Source: Hominimerdicola alba
Lineage (GTDB): Bacteria > Bacillota > Clostridia > Oscillospirales > Ruminococcaceae
DNA length: 64,000 bases
Direction of reading: 5' to 3'
NCBI RefSeq assembly: GCF_900112155.1
Contig: NZ_FOKQ01000003.1
Span: 124,001 to 188,000, forward strand
Below are positions 9,361 through 17,984 of the stretch, in pieces (position 1 is the stretch's first letter; the number at the start of each line of letters is the position of its first letter). The translations under genes were made by a program, and so were the position numbers. Below the pieces are notes generated by a model, which did not search any database, had not been told where the DNA came from, and worked only from the letters and a program-made list of their open reading frames with translations.

Positions 9361-9389
9361 TTGCAATCGATGAAAAAATAGTGTATAAT
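9361..9389 (+). promoter_or_regulatory. sigma-A promoter of the 9430-10710 genes
   Basis: TTGCAA (9361-9366) and TATAAT (9384-9389) with a 17-base spacer, 40 bases ahead of the first start codon. Confidence 0.85.
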
Positions 9390-9429
9390 AAAGTGTAAAA
9401 CTTTTATCGGGAAAGGCAGGTCGATTCAA

Positions 9430-9774
9430 ATGGATATCAAGGATATCAGCAAAAAAGTCAATATTTCTCTCAATACAAAAACCGAGAAAGGTATAATGAC
9501 TGCCGCTATATCAACCGCGCTGGCTATACTGACGATATCGTCAAAAAAGAAAAAAGGCAAACCAAACTTTTTTCAGCGAATCGGCAAATATTACAGTTCC
9601 ATCGACAAGCTGCTTGTGATGACTGTTGCCAAGGAAGCTGCAGAAGATGAAAAGCGCCGTGCCCTGGAACAGGAATTCAAGAACAAGAAGCTCCGCGACC
9701 TGAATATAATCGTCGCCGAACCGATAGATCTTTCTGATATTTCAGAAGAAAAAACGGAGAGCAGCAATGACTGA
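9430..9774 (+). CDS. small unknown protein
   Basis: The 114-residue protein has a hydrophobic stretch near residues 22-37 (IMTAAISTALAILTIS), a basic KKKKGK patch, and a charged, probably helical second half (AAEDEKRRALEQEFKNKK). It may be a membrane-anchored or coiled-coil protein. Its end overlaps the next start by 8 bases, so the two are translationally coupled. I recognise no family. Confidence 0.6.
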   Translation: MDIKDISKKVNISLNTKTEKGIMTAAISTALAILTISSKKKKGKPNFFQRIGKYYSSIDKLLVMTVAKEAAEDEKRRALEQEFKNKKLRDLNIIVAEPIDLSDISEEKTESSND

Positions 9775-10123
9775 ATATCTGACAAAATACAGGAAATATA
9801 TCCTTGAATGTCTTGAAAATGAAAACTGTGACTTCGCGAAACTCTTAGATTATCACAGCGAGAAGCTCAGTCATTTTCAGCACGAAAGATTCATACATCT
9901 TATAGTGCTGGTACTTTTCGCGCTATGTACAGTTATAACCATACTTGCTGTTGCTATCTATGACAAGCTTACGCTGATACCTTTAGCGGCACTCCTTATG
10001 GGTTTACTTCTGCCATATATCAAGCATTACTTTTTTCTCGAAAATACAGTACAGCTGCTTTACAAAGACTATGATGCAATTTATAAAAAGGTTCACGGCT
10101 TTTCCCAGGAGGACTTGAAATGA
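9767..10123 (+). CDS. small membrane protein with two transmembrane segments
   Basis: The 118-residue protein has an N-terminal helical region of about 45 residues. A hairpin of two hydrophobic segments follows (near 44-64 and 70-90), then a short polar tail. A GGAG site precedes the ATG inside the end of the upstream gene, and its stop overlaps the start of the flavin reductase gene. The three genes form a compact operon. Function unknown. Confidence 0.6.
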   Translation: MTEYLTKYRKYILECLENENCDFAKLLDYHSEKLSHFQHERFIHLIVLVLFALCTVITILAVAIYDKLTLIPLAALLMGLLLPYIKHYFFLENTVQLLYKDYDAIYKKVHGFSQEDLK

Positions 10124-10710
10124 CATATCATAAAGAGCACTGGAAAGGCAGTGTTATCACTTCTCCCCTGCCGCCCACTCTTGTTACCTGCGCATTTGAA
10201 GGAAAGATAAATGTGCTGACTATTGCGTGGACAGGCATACTCTGCACCCGCCCTCCCGTGACTTATATCTCTGTCAGACCGGAAAGATATTCTTATGACA
10301 TAATAAAAAACAGCGGCGAGTTCGTTATCAATCTGCCTACTAAAGAACTTGTAAGAGCGGTTGATCGCTGCGGTGTAAAAACAGGTGCTAAACTTGATAA
10401 ATTTGCCGACTGCGGACTTCATATCGAAGAGTGCGTAAATGTATCTGTGCCAATGATCGCTGAATGTCCTGTCAGCATAGAATGTAAGGTGAAAGAGATA
10501 GTACCCTTAGGCAGCCATGATATGTTCATTGCTGATATCGTGGGAATAAATGCCGCCAAGGAACTTCTTGATGAAAGCGGAAAGCTCTGCCTTGAAAAAG
10601 CAGGACTTCTGGCTTATGCCCACGGCGGATATTTCGAGCTGGGAAAACAGCTGGGCAGCTTCGGTTATTCCGTAAGGAAAAACAAAAAGCGTAATGAGAA
10701 AAAACGCTGA
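10120..10710 (+). CDS. flavin reductase-like FMN-binding protein
   Basis: The 196-residue protein matches the flavin reductase/flavoredoxin family (split-barrel, FMN-binding). Family blocks are NVLTIAWTGILCTRPPVTY near residues 29-47, SVRPERYSYDIIKNSGEFVI, and SIECKVKEIVPLGSHDMFIA. Such proteins bind FMN and take part in NAD(P)H- or ferredoxin-linked reduction; the partner cannot be told. A CAGGAGG site precedes the start, which overlaps the previous stop (ATGA). The C-terminus is strongly basic (RKNKKRNEKKR). Confidence 0.85.
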   Translation: MTYHKEHWKGSVITSPLPPTLVTCAFEGKINVLTIAWTGILCTRPPVTYISVRPERYSYDIIKNSGEFVINLPTKELVRAVDRCGVKTGAKLDKFADCGLHIEECVNVSVPMIAECPVSIECKVKEIVPLGSHDMFIADIVGINAAKELLDESGKLCLEKAGLLAYAHGGYFELGKQLGSFGYSVRKNKKRNEKKR

Positions 10711-10774
10711 AAACCATGTCCCTTCAAGGACAGATATTCAGCTTTATATAAATATACGAAAGAGGAATTAGAGA

Positions 10775-11923
10775 ATGATGAAGAAAAACATAACTACCAC
10801 AGCCTCCGCATTTATATGTAGCAAGGTCAGGGCTAAAACTGCTTATGCATGGACTTCTGACGTACACAGCTATATCGCAGAAAAGGCGCTGGAGCTTCTT
10901 ACAATTGAGAAAAAGCTCCGTCCCGCTGCATTTTATAAAGACTGGCATGAAGAGATAAAGCAGGGTGCTGTTGCGCCCGATAAATCGGGTGATATAGACG
11001 AAGGTCCCGGAATGCACTATTATTCCTGCATGAACGCAAAGGGCAAGGAGCTTGATGAATCAAGCGGCTTCTACCGCAACAGACTGGGAGATTTCGCCCC
11101 CAGCGCAAGAACACTTTTCCGCGCAAATTATACCTCTGCGGTGTCCCTTTACAAGAGTGGAAAGACCAAGGAAGCTATGATTTATCTTGGCAGAGCTATC
11201 CACTTCGTTTCCGATATGGGCTGTACTCCCCATGTTGCGAATATGACCAGCGGCATCAAAGCAAGCAATGTCCATAACGCATTCGAAAAGCAGGTAAAGA
11301 ACAGCTACACAGGTTTCAAGGCTGACAGCTTCGACAAGCGCCTTACGAAGTACTACGAAAAAGCCGACCCCGGTGACGCTTTCAACAAGCTGATAAAATA
11401 TGCAGGTAAATTCGTTGATACCATACTTCACCTCGACCCCCGCGCATTTGATGACACCGCTAAGAATACTATCCCTGTTACCGAACAGCACGTTATGGCT
11501 GTTCTGTTGAAATTCTTCAACGACTGCAATACCGACAGCGGCAACTTTGTATGCAACGACAAGATGTACACTTTTAAGAACGAAGCAACAGGTCTTCTGC
11601 TGACTACTACAGAAAAGAGCATCTCCGTTGATGAAGCCGACAAGGATAAGGATCAGAAGCTGCGCGTAAAACTCAGTGAGACAGGCACTTTCGGACTGAG
11701 AGCCATAAGCGGCGGATATATCAACAAAAAGTGCAACGGATACGATTATCTGAAGATCGACGGCAAGGCTGCACAGTTCAGGGCTGAAGCTCTTGGCAAC
11801 CGCAGATTTGTTATCAGTACCGAAGAAAGCGATTTTAAAAAGTATCTGACAGCCAAGGGCGGCAAGCTGACTACAGCTTCATACGAGCCCGACAATCATT
11901 ACATGATATGGGTGCTCAGCTGA
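10775..11923 (+). CDS. secreted zinc-dependent phospholipase C-like protein with C-terminal extra domain
   Basis: Residues 26-180 align with clostridial alpha-toxin/PC-PLC. Candidate zinc ligands appear in family order: W26 (would be the first residue after cleavage at AYA), H31, D69, H81, H143, D147 (HFVSDMGCTPH), H153, H167 and E171. Residues from about 265 to 382 form a second domain that looks beta-rich, perhaps beta-trefoil-like (MYTFKNEATGLLLTTT). The N-terminus ends in AKTAYA|W but lacks a proper hydrophobic core (CSKVRAKT interrupts it), so export is uncertain. The start ATG has a GAGGAA site. A strong terminator follows. Confidence 0.75.
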   Translation: MMKKNITTTASAFICSKVRAKTAYAWTSDVHSYIAEKALELLTIEKKLRPAAFYKDWHEEIKQGAVAPDKSGDIDEGPGMHYYSCMNAKGKELDESSGFYRNRLGDFAPSARTLFRANYTSAVSLYKSGKTKEAMIYLGRAIHFVSDMGCTPHVANMTSGIKASNVHNAFEKQVKNSYTGFKADSFDKRLTKYYEKADPGDAFNKLIKYAGKFVDTILHLDPRAFDDTAKNTIPVTEQHVMAVLLKFFNDCNTDSGNFVCNDKMYTFKNEATGLLLTTTEKSISVDEADKDKDQKLRVKLSETGTFGLRAISGGYINKKCNGYDYLKIDGKAAQFRAEALGNRRFVISTEESDFKKYLTAKGGKLTTASYEPDNHYMIWVLS

Positions 11924-11945
11924 CCGAAACTGAATATAAAAAATA

Positions 11946-11990
11946 CAACCGTCTGCCACAGTATGCCACTGTGTGCAGACGGTTGATTTT
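11946..11990 (+). terminator. intrinsic terminator of the phospholipase gene
   Basis: CAACCGTCTGC (11946-11956) pairs perfectly with GCAGACGGTTG (11975-11985), with an inner CACAGT/ACTGTG extension, followed by ATTTTG. Confidence 0.88.
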
Positions 11991-12076
11991 GTAATACTTA
12001 GGATAATTGCGGCGAACCGTTGAAGATAAGTGTTTTCGTTGTCGGTTTCCTTTTGGAGAAATTTTGAGAAAGATAT

Positions 12077-12102
12077 AAGGCAGGATCGCCCTGCCTTTTT
12101 TT
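12077..12102 (+). terminator. bidirectional hairpin between convergent genes
   Basis: AAGGCAGG (12077-12084) pairs with CCTGCCTT (12090-12097), followed by a T run to 12102 on the plus strand. It lies just past the stop of the CotH gene on the minus strand, where the U run is poorer. Confidence 0.75.
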
Positions 12103-12105
12103 ATA

Positions 12106-14139
12106 TCATTGGTATATAGCCTTTATCTCGCAGTCGCCTTTGATGGTGACGGTTGCGGTGGCAGAATTTGCATCAGAGAGAGTACAGCCAGTGGCTTCCC
12201 ATTTGACAAACTTTCCCGATGCAGGGTCTGCAGTGACGGTTATGGGATATGCGGTGTAATATTCACCCGAAAAATCCTTGCCTGAAAGGTCGAGTGCTGT
12301 GGTATTGAGGATTACTCCGCCCTTGGCGCTGTCGGAAGTCTTTACTGTCACGGAGACTTTTTCACCGGGCTTGAAAACGTCGGTGATATGGGTCATGAAG
12401 ACCTTGTTTCTGCCATCGAGAAACTGTTTCAGACCATTGGCATTCCACTCAAAACCATCTTTCGCATAGTCGGGACCGAAACGCTTAAAGGTGTCTTTTA
12501 CAAGGTCGGAATAAACATTCACAATTTCCTTGTATGCGGCATCGACTTTACTTTTCTCAAAGCTTATATTCCTCATATCGCATAGGGAGAGAATGAACAT
12601 CTGCTTGAAATCCTCGTTATCCAGCAATGCGCGGAATATCTCCGCGGGAGGCTGGTCAAGGTCTTTGAAAGTCTTGGTGCCGTCTATGGCTTTCTTTATG
12701 AAGTTGTCATCGTAGTTCTGTCCGCCTGTGTAAATGCCGCTGGAATAGTCTGTATCATAAGCCATCATGCGCCATTTGCCATCTGATACGGAAGTAACAT
12801 TATCCGCATCGCGGACTCTCCACATACGCCAGTTATTGCCCTGAATAATGCTGTCCTCGTTGGCAATGTAGATGTTGAATGCCATGTAATCTGAGAAAGT
12901 CTGCATATCCAGCATCTCGCAAGCCTTGGTATAATTGTCTGCATCAGACATATCATTGCCTGTGATGAATTCGTACATATCACTGTATAGCTTGATATCC
13001 TCGTCGTTGCCTTCTTCTATCTCGCCGACTTTAAGTATGACAACGTTGTTATTATCGATATCGTAATTATTGGCAATATAGTTATCGCTGTAATCCTCGG
13101 TGAGGGTGTACATTCCCCAGTATTCGCCGTCAATGAAAGCTACAACAGGCGTGGACTGGATAGTTTCAAAGCTTTTATCGCTTACCATGGATTGAAGAAG
13201 CGGGTCACGTATCTTAGCAAAATTACAGTCATTTCCTCCGTTTCGCAGAACGAAAGATTTGTACTTATCCACATTTCCCTGACCGTCGGAACGGGTGTTA
13301 GCAGGAATAAGTTCGTATTTTACGTTCTTCGCACCGTAGTCCTTGCGCGCGGAAAGACGGAGACTTTTCTGGTGTTCGTTACGTGAAGCGGCTCCCATTA
13401 TCCTGATGCCGAGATTCTGGGTGAAAGCCGTAGTGCCGTCAGAAAGGATATACTCAGCGTAGACAGGACGCTCCCATTCTTTACCCCGCTGAGTAAAGTT
13501 GGCTTCCTGCTTCCAGACATCAACAGATTTGTTTTTGGAGTCTTCCGCCAGCCAGTCATCATGAACTTTACCAAGAACGTAGATGCCTCTTTCATAATCG
13601 AAGAGATCAGCCTGATCCATCATCAGAGATATAACAGGAACATCACCGTACTTTTTCGCGCGGTCAATTCCGACAAAAATGGTTCGGGAAGTTACTGCAC
13701 CGTGGGTTCCATCGGACTTGAAAGCCGCCGCCCTGATGACGTTGCCTTTATCCACTGACATTGGCGCTTTATAGTCATGGCTGGCTGTGATATCCGTGTG
13801 TTCCGCCAGAGTGGAAAAATCGTTGGCGCGGTCGGTGAGGGTCAGTGCTTCGGTATACTCGGGTGAAGACTCGTTTGGTATACTTCCGTCGGTGGTATAC
13901 CTTATTGTGATGCCCTCGCCTTGTGCTGACAGTTCAAGCTGCTGGTCGGTGTCGTAGAATCCGCTTTCAAGACTGAAATCAACAGCGCCGATGGTTTCGT
14001 CCAGCTTACCATCATCTATTGTTCCCGCGGATTGCGATGCGGAATTCTTTTTGTTATCGGTCTTTTTATTTGAACAGCTGCCCATACTCAGCACACATAC
14101 AATAGCCGTAAGCAGCGCGATATTTTTCCTGATATCCAT
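12106..14139 (-). CDS. CotH-domain lipoprotein with chitobiase-type and bacterial-repeat domains
   Basis: The 677-residue protein begins with a lipoprotein signal (CVLSMGSC lipobox near residue 23). A chitobiase C-terminal-type beta domain covers about 50-150 (RYTTDGSIPNESSPEY). A CotH kinase-like domain covers about 165-560, with GNDCNFAKIRDPLLQSMV, YWGMYTLTEDYSDNY and the MAYDTDYSSG aspartate motif. A 'bacterial repeat' module closes it (GKFVKWEATGC). Such proteins sit on the cell surface of Ruminococcus and related bacteria; CotH enzymes can phosphorylate proteins, but the target here is unknown. The start has an AAAGGA site. A separate structured RNA lies just upstream. Confidence 0.85.
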   Translation of the reverse strand: MDIRKNIALLTAIVCVLSMGSCSNKKTDNKKNSASQSAGTIDDGKLDETIGAVDFSLESGFYDTDQQLELSAQGEGITIRYTTDGSIPNESSPEYTEALTLTDRANDFSTLAEHTDITASHDYKAPMSVDKGNVIRAAAFKSDGTHGAVTSRTIFVGIDRAKKYGDVPVISLMMDQADLFDYERGIYVLGKVHDDWLAEDSKNKSVDVWKQEANFTQRGKEWERPVYAEYILSDGTTAFTQNLGIRIMGAASRNEHQKSLRLSARKDYGAKNVKYELIPANTRSDGQGNVDKYKSFVLRNGGNDCNFAKIRDPLLQSMVSDKSFETIQSTPVVAFIDGEYWGMYTLTEDYSDNYIANNYDIDNNNVVILKVGEIEEGNDEDIKLYSDMYEFITGNDMSDADNYTKACEMLDMQTFSDYMAFNIYIANEDSIIQGNNWRMWRVRDADNVTSVSDGKWRMMAYDTDYSSGIYTGGQNYDDNFIKKAIDGTKTFKDLDQPPAEIFRALLDNEDFKQMFILSLCDMRNISFEKSKVDAAYKEIVNVYSDLVKDTFKRFGPDYAKDGFEWNANGLKQFLDGRNKVFMTHITDVFKPGEKVSVTVKTSDSAKGGVILNTTALDLSGKDFSGEYYTAYPITVTADPASGKFVKWEATGCTLSDANSATATVTIKGDCEIKAIYQ

Positions 14140-14159
14140 TTATTGTCAGTTCCTTTCAA

Positions 14160-14431
14160 GTAAAACAGCCTGTCGGCATAAGCAGACAGGCTATCAACAT
14201 AAACATGGTAAGAGCTTATGGCTGACACGCCTCTGCTCCCTGGTCTGCCCCCAACCCAGAGGGCAGTATATGATTCTTTCGGACGCTATCCGAATAAATC
14301 ACTTCCCTGCTCATCAAAAAGCCTTAAACATCGTGATGAGCCAGCCGAATCAAAAGGCACCTGATGGCGTCTTTAAGATGTTATTTTCGCCGTGCTTACG
14401 GCAGGCATACGAAGAACTATTGCCCTTCGTC
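14160..14431 (-). ncRNA. structured RNA of about 270 nt, family not assigned
   Basis: A perfect promoter (14438-14466) and an intrinsic terminator (14162-14192) bound this segment, and no reading frame fills it. On the minus strand, in order, stems form from ACGAAG/CTTCGT, GCCG/CGGC, GCCA/TGGC, CTCATCA/TGATGAG, TTCGGA/TCCGAA (inside TGATT/AATCA), CTGCCC/GGGCAG and GAGC/GCTC. AACATC and GATGTT could make a further long-range pair. I see no T-box, SAM, cobalamin, RNase P, tmRNA or SRP signature. It may be an independent RNA such as the raiA motif, or a leader controlling the CotH gene. Confidence 0.7.
14162..14192 (-). terminator. terminator of the structured RNA
   Basis: AGCCTGTC (14185-14192) and GACAGGCT (14167-14174) form an 8-bp stem read on the minus strand, followed by GTTTTA. 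It stands 22 bases before the CotH gene start. Confidence 0.8.
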
Positions 14432-14437
14432 AAGCAT

Positions 14438-14466
14438 ATTATAACAAATCTTCTCACAATTGTCAA
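14438..14466 (-). promoter_or_regulatory. sigma-A promoter of the structured RNA
   Basis: TTGACA (14461-14466) and TATAAT (14438-14443) are perfect boxes with a 17-base spacer on the minus strand; transcription should begin near 14431. Confidence 0.92.
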
Positions 14467-14570
14467 GTCCTTTTGCATATTTTTTATAAATATTTTCTGT
14501 AACAAAAGATAGAAAAAAGAAGATAATATATCGGATTAACAATTTTTTGTCAAAGTAAGTCGATGGAATA

Positions 14571-14609
14571 AAAAAGGCACTTCTGTCAGTGAAGAGACAA
14601 AAGTGCCTT
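14571..14609 (-). terminator. terminator of the zinc-ribbon membrane protein gene
   Basis: AAGGCACTT pairs with AAGTGCCTT (14601-14609 and 14574-14582) on the minus strand and is followed by a T-rich run. Confidence 0.85.
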
Positions 14610-14648
14610 AAATATGTATTTTTAGCATCCGAATAGTTCGGGGCTGAT

Positions 14649-15473
14649 TTACATGAACTGGTGGTACAGCATCTGGGGAGTATAGACCTTGAGCTTACCC
14701 TTGGTATCGTAGTAAACGGTGAGCACCACCGGCTGTTCATCGCCGCTGTCGTTTTCGTACCAATAACGGTAGATATAGGCTTCACCGTCCTTGGTGTAGG
14801 ATACGCTGTAGTAGTCCATATCAAGCTCTTTATCCACAGTAGACTTGTCCGTACCCGGGTTGAATTTATCGAGATTGATATTGTGTTCTTTCTTAACACC
14901 CTTGATATCACTCTTAATGCTCTTGAAATTGCAGTAGCGTACCTCGGTGATGCGGTTTTCATCATCGGTATTTATAATAACAGCCCACTCCGGGTAGGTA
15001 ACTCCGTCTATGCGTACTTCAGTATCGGACTCGGCCACATAATTATAATCGATAACTGCGGTAAGTCCTTTGTAGCCCGATTCCTGCTTGATCTTAAAAT
15101 CAAATTTCTTTGAAGCTATCTCATAATCAGCTCCGATATAATCAGCGGCTTTTTTAGCATACTTCTCACCCTTTGAGCTCATTGAAGTAACAACAAGAAC
15201 TATAGCAAGGATGATTATGAGAAGCGAAAGTACAACAATCGCGATGAGTTTTAGATTGTGGATATCTATCTTCATCTTCGGCTTTTTCTGACCGCTATTA
15301 TCTTTAGCTTTCTTGCCGGGTTTGAAAAAATTATCTCCCTCATCGGGAAGAGGGTCTTCCTTTTTCTTGAAAAGGCGCTCGGCAAGCTGGGTATCTATAA
15401 AAAGTTCGGCGTTGCAGTGGGGACAAAGCTTGTCGTGATCCCCCACAATTTCTCCGCATTTAGGACATTTCAA
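14649..15473 (-). CDS. zinc-ribbon membrane protein, unknown function
   Basis: The protein starts with a CPKCGE...CPHCNAE zinc ribbon (four cysteines within the first 25 residues). A basic proline-rich linker follows, then one strong membrane segment near residues 77-100 (LKLIAIVVLSLLIIILAIVL), then an extracytoplasmic part of about 170 residues. I choose the TTG at 15473, which has GAGGAG eight bases upstream; a GTG at 15482 is also open but too close to that site. This architecture is common in Clostridia, with no known function. Confidence 0.7.
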   Translation of the reverse strand: MKCPKCGEIVGDHDKLCPHCNAELFIDTQLAERLFKKKEDPLPDEGDNFFKPGKKAKDNSGQKKPKMKIDIHNLKLIAIVVLSLLIIILAIVLVVTSMSSKGEKYAKKAADYIGADYEIASKKFDFKIKQESGYKGLTAVIDYNYVAESDTEVRIDGVTYPEWAVIINTDDENRITEVRYCNFKSIKSDIKGVKKEHNINLDKFNPGTDKSTVDKELDMDYYSVSYTKDGEAYIYRYWYENDSGDEQPVVLTVYYDTKGKLKVYTPQMLYHQFM

Positions 15474-15521
15474 TATTAACACTCCTCACATTCAGCGGAA
15501 ACCGCCGATATTGGATATGGT

Positions 15522-15968
15522 TCAGATAACTCTGAGCAGTTCGGCTTTCAACAGCTGATCACTGCTGTCCTGGAGATAGCATTCGTAATCCTGAAAGGCT
15601 ATCTCTTCATCTGCGCCGTCAAGCAGATAGAAAAGGGTCTTTTCGATTATACCGACCCATGTCAGGAGCTTGTCCTGGTCGTGGTCGGTGAGGTTATTGT
15701 TGAGACCGCCCGGTGATACGCACCATGTTCTGGTCAGGCGGATTATGCTTATGATATCATAGACAAGATTTTTGTCGATGGTCTCTGCTGATAGATCATG
15801 TTTGAGTATACGGATACTCTCCATTATCTGGATGAAGTTATCCTCATTGAGTTCTCCGCTGGAAGGACGGAGCCTTCCTACAAAACCGTATTCCCATCTG
15901 GGATCGTTCACGTTAGTGTTACGGCATGAATGGAAGGACAATACTTCCTGTGCCTCTGTTTTTGTCAT
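15522..15968 (-). CDS. unknown cytosolic protein
   Basis: This 148-residue protein begins MTKTEAQEVLSFHSCRNTNV. It is mostly helical by composition, with no signal or membrane segment. The start at 15968 has GGGGGAAAAG ahead of it; an ATG 21 codons further upstream lacks a site. The block GYVGRLRPSSGELNEDNF-like (GFVGRLRPSSGELNEDNFIQ) stands near residue 27. I do not recognise the family. It has its own promoter at 16034-16062. Confidence 0.6.
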   Translation of the reverse strand: MTKTEAQEVLSFHSCRNTNVNDPRWEYGFVGRLRPSSGELNEDNFIQIMESIRILKHDLSAETIDKNLVYDIISIIRLTRTWCVSPGGLNNNLTDHDQDKLLTWVGIIEKTLFYLLDGADEEIAFQDYECYLQDSSDQLLKAELLRVI

Positions 15969-16033
15969 ATTCTTTTCCCCCAAGAAGCGAGCATCAAATG
16001 CCCGCAATGTGATAAATTTTACATATCGCATTA

Positions 16034-16062
16034 ATTATATCATACTAATAAGAAAAAAGCAA
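16034..16062 (-). promoter_or_regulatory. promoter of the 15522-15968 gene
   Basis: TTGCTT (16057-16062) and TATAAT (16034-16039) with a 17-base spacer on the minus strand. Confidence 0.75.
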
Positions 16063-16110
16063 TTGCAAGCCTGCACAAACAAATCACGCTAATTATGGGG
16101 TTTTCGCAAC

Positions 16111-16139
16111 AAAAAGACCGTCGGGACGAACCGACGGTC
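16111..16139 (-). terminator. terminator of the DHH phosphoesterase gene
   Basis: GACCGTCGG and CCGACGGTC (16116-16124 / 16131-16139) form a perfect 9-bp stem, followed by TTTTTG on the minus strand. Confidence 0.9.
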
Positions 16140-16168
16140 AAATATTTACCTATTATAAGCCAATATTA

Positions 16169-17101
16169 TCACACAGGGATCTTACCGTTTAACTTATCTA
16201 TAATGAGAGGAAGTTCGGAATCGATAACCTCATTGCTCAGCTGGCAGGTGCCTGCATTTGCATGACCGCCTCCGCCGTAGGACAAGCACAGAGAGCCGAT
16301 ATCGAAAGGCGAACTTCTGTTGATGATGGACTTGCCTATCATAACAGCTGTATTCTGCTTTTTGAAGCCCCATGCAACATGGACGGATAGCTCAACCTCC
16401 GGCCACATAGCGTATACCATGAAGCGGTTGCCAGCATAAATGGTATCTTCTTTTCTAAGGTCAATGACTGCTACCTTATCATGTATCTCGGTGATACGCT
16501 TCAGCTGTTCCTTGAACATTTCCTGCTGTTCAAAATACAGATCAACACGCTCCTTGACATCGGGAAGCTTGAGCACATCCTCGATGGAGTGATCGACGCA
16601 GAAATCTATCAGCTTCATCATCAGGTCATAATTGGAGATACGGAAGTTATGGAATCTGCCCAGACCGGTTCTTGCATCCATGAGGAAGTTCATAAGCACC
16701 CAGCCTGTGGGGTTAAGGATCTCGTCCTCTGTGAAGTCGGCACTGTCGCCTTTATCAACTGCTTCCATTATCTCCTCGGAAACATCGTGGAAAACAAGTT
16801 CACCACCGTAGTAGTCATAAACTACTCTTGCTGCGGATTTAGCATTGCCGTCGATGATATATTTGCCGAGATAATCCTCAATCTTATTTCTTATGAGCTC
16901 ACTTTCATGATGATCGAAAGCCAGGCCTACGCGCTTATCAAAGGGCAGGTTAGTGGTGATATCATTTTCGGAGAGCTCAATCTTGCCGTCCTGAACATCT
17001 TTTGGGTGAACGAATTTGATTTCATCAATGATCTCAATTTCCTTGAGCAGCATAGCGCAAACCAAGCCGTCAAAGTCACTTCTTGTAACAAGTCTTCTCA
17101 T
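16169..17101 (-). CDS. DHH-family phosphoesterase
   Basis: The 310-residue protein shows DHH/DHHA1 family motifs: TRSDFDGLVCAMLLKE at the start, LAFDHHES near residue 65, and the C-terminal glycine-rich SYGGGGHANAGTCQL. Members are manganese-dependent nano-RNases, exopolyphosphatases or related enzymes; the exact substrate cannot be fixed. I choose the ATG at 17101, because GGAGG stands five bases upstream; an ATG four codons earlier has no site. A consensus promoter lies at 17177-17205 and a terminator at 16111-16139, so the gene is probably transcribed alone. Confidence 0.87.
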   Translation of the reverse strand: MRRLVTRSDFDGLVCAMLLKEIEIIDEIKFVHPKDVQDGKIELSENDITTNLPFDKRVGLAFDHHESELIRNKIEDYLGKYIIDGNAKSAARVVYDYYGGELVFHDVSEEIMEAVDKGDSADFTEDEILNPTGWVLMNFLMDARTGLGRFHNFRISNYDLMMKLIDFCVDHSIEDVLKLPDVKERVDLYFEQQEMFKEQLKRITEIHDKVAVIDLRKEDTIYAGNRFMVYAMWPEVELSVHVAWGFKKQNTAVMIGKSIINRSSPFDIGSLCLSYGGGGHANAGTCQLSNEVIDSELPLIIDKLNGKIPV

Positions 17102-17176
17102 GTTTGCCTCCATTTTATTAATGATTTATTCATGCGAGATTAATTCTCACAAGCCACGTTCAAATTTACTATATAA

Positions 17177-17205
17177 ATTATAGCAAATTAATTCGTTAAT
17201 GTCAA
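17177..17205 (-). promoter_or_regulatory. promoter of the DHH phosphoesterase gene
   Basis: Perfect TTGACA (17200-17205) and TATAAT (17177-17182) with a 17-base spacer on the minus strand. Confidence 0.93.
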
Positions 17206-17280
17206 TAGATATTTATATAATTTAAACCATTATTTTACGATTTTTGTAGATTTTTGTGAAATTCCACAAAAACAGGAATA

Positions 17281-17318
17281 AAAAATTTAAAGGCAACAGA
17301 AGTTCATTCTGCTGCCTT
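17281..17318 (-). terminator. terminator overlapping the end of the DUF1275 gene
   Basis: AAGGCAGCAGAA (17307-17318) pairs along all 12 positions with TTCTGTTGCCTT (17290-17301), followed by a T-rich tract. The stem begins inside the last codons of the gene. Confidence 0.85.
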
Positions 17319-17984
17319 ATCATCGGGGGTCTTATAAGTTCTCAGTACAAGAAGTGCGCCTGCCTGTCCAGCAAGGCAGAAAAGCACGGCTTTAATGCCT
17401 ATCAGTCCAGTAAGGACAGCGCCTATTACTGCACCTGCTATGAATATCAGTATAATGCTGTAATATTGCAAAGCTTTTTTTCCCTGAGCGGCATCCTTGG
17501 TTTTCAGGTAAGCGAAAAGGCTCTCGCTGCCGCTGCGGAGATTGCCTGTACACATGGTAGTGGCGTAGGCATTGCCGTTCAGACGGCGAAATCCTTCGAC
17601 CTGCATAGCACAGGTCAGAGAAACAAGTACGTTGGCGATATTATTGTGGCTCTCCGGGATAAATGCCACAGCAACTACTATCAGCATCTCAAGTGCGAGA
17701 GTCAGCTGGTGCCAGTGGACTTTCGGGTCGTCATTGAATCTGGATTTAACGAGTTCTACCAGAAGCACGCCCGCCACAAATGAAAGTATGGGTATAAAGT
17801 AGTGAACGGCTTCGGCAAATTCTCCGCCTTTGAGTTTGAGACCCATCAGAACGATATTGCCTGTCTGGGCATTGGCGAAAACGCCGCCGCGGCTGATATA
17901 GGTATAGGTATCGAGATATCCGCCCACAAGGGTCAGCAAGGCGCCAACCTTGAAATTTTCCGCAATATGCCTTGTTTTGCTCAT
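17304..17984 (-). CDS. YoaK/DUF1275 family membrane protein
   Basis: The 226-residue integral membrane protein has about six hydrophobic segments and the DUF1275 blocks LTLVGGYLDTYTYISRGGVF, NAQTGNIVLMGL and YATTMCTGNLRSGSES. The function of the family is not known; transport has been suggested. Its ATG overlaps the metA stop (ATGA), so the two are translationally coupled in one operon. Confidence 0.88.
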   Translation of the reverse strand: MSKTRHIAENFKVGALLTLVGGYLDTYTYISRGGVFANAQTGNIVLMGLKLKGGEFAEAVHYFIPILSFVAGVLLVELVKSRFNDDPKVHWHQLTLALEMLIVVAVAFIPESHNNIANVLVSLTCAMQVEGFRRLNGNAYATTMCTGNLRSGSESLFAYLKTKDAAQGKKALQYYSIILIFIAGAVIGAVLTGLIGIKAVLFCLAGQAGALLVLRTYKTPDDKAAE

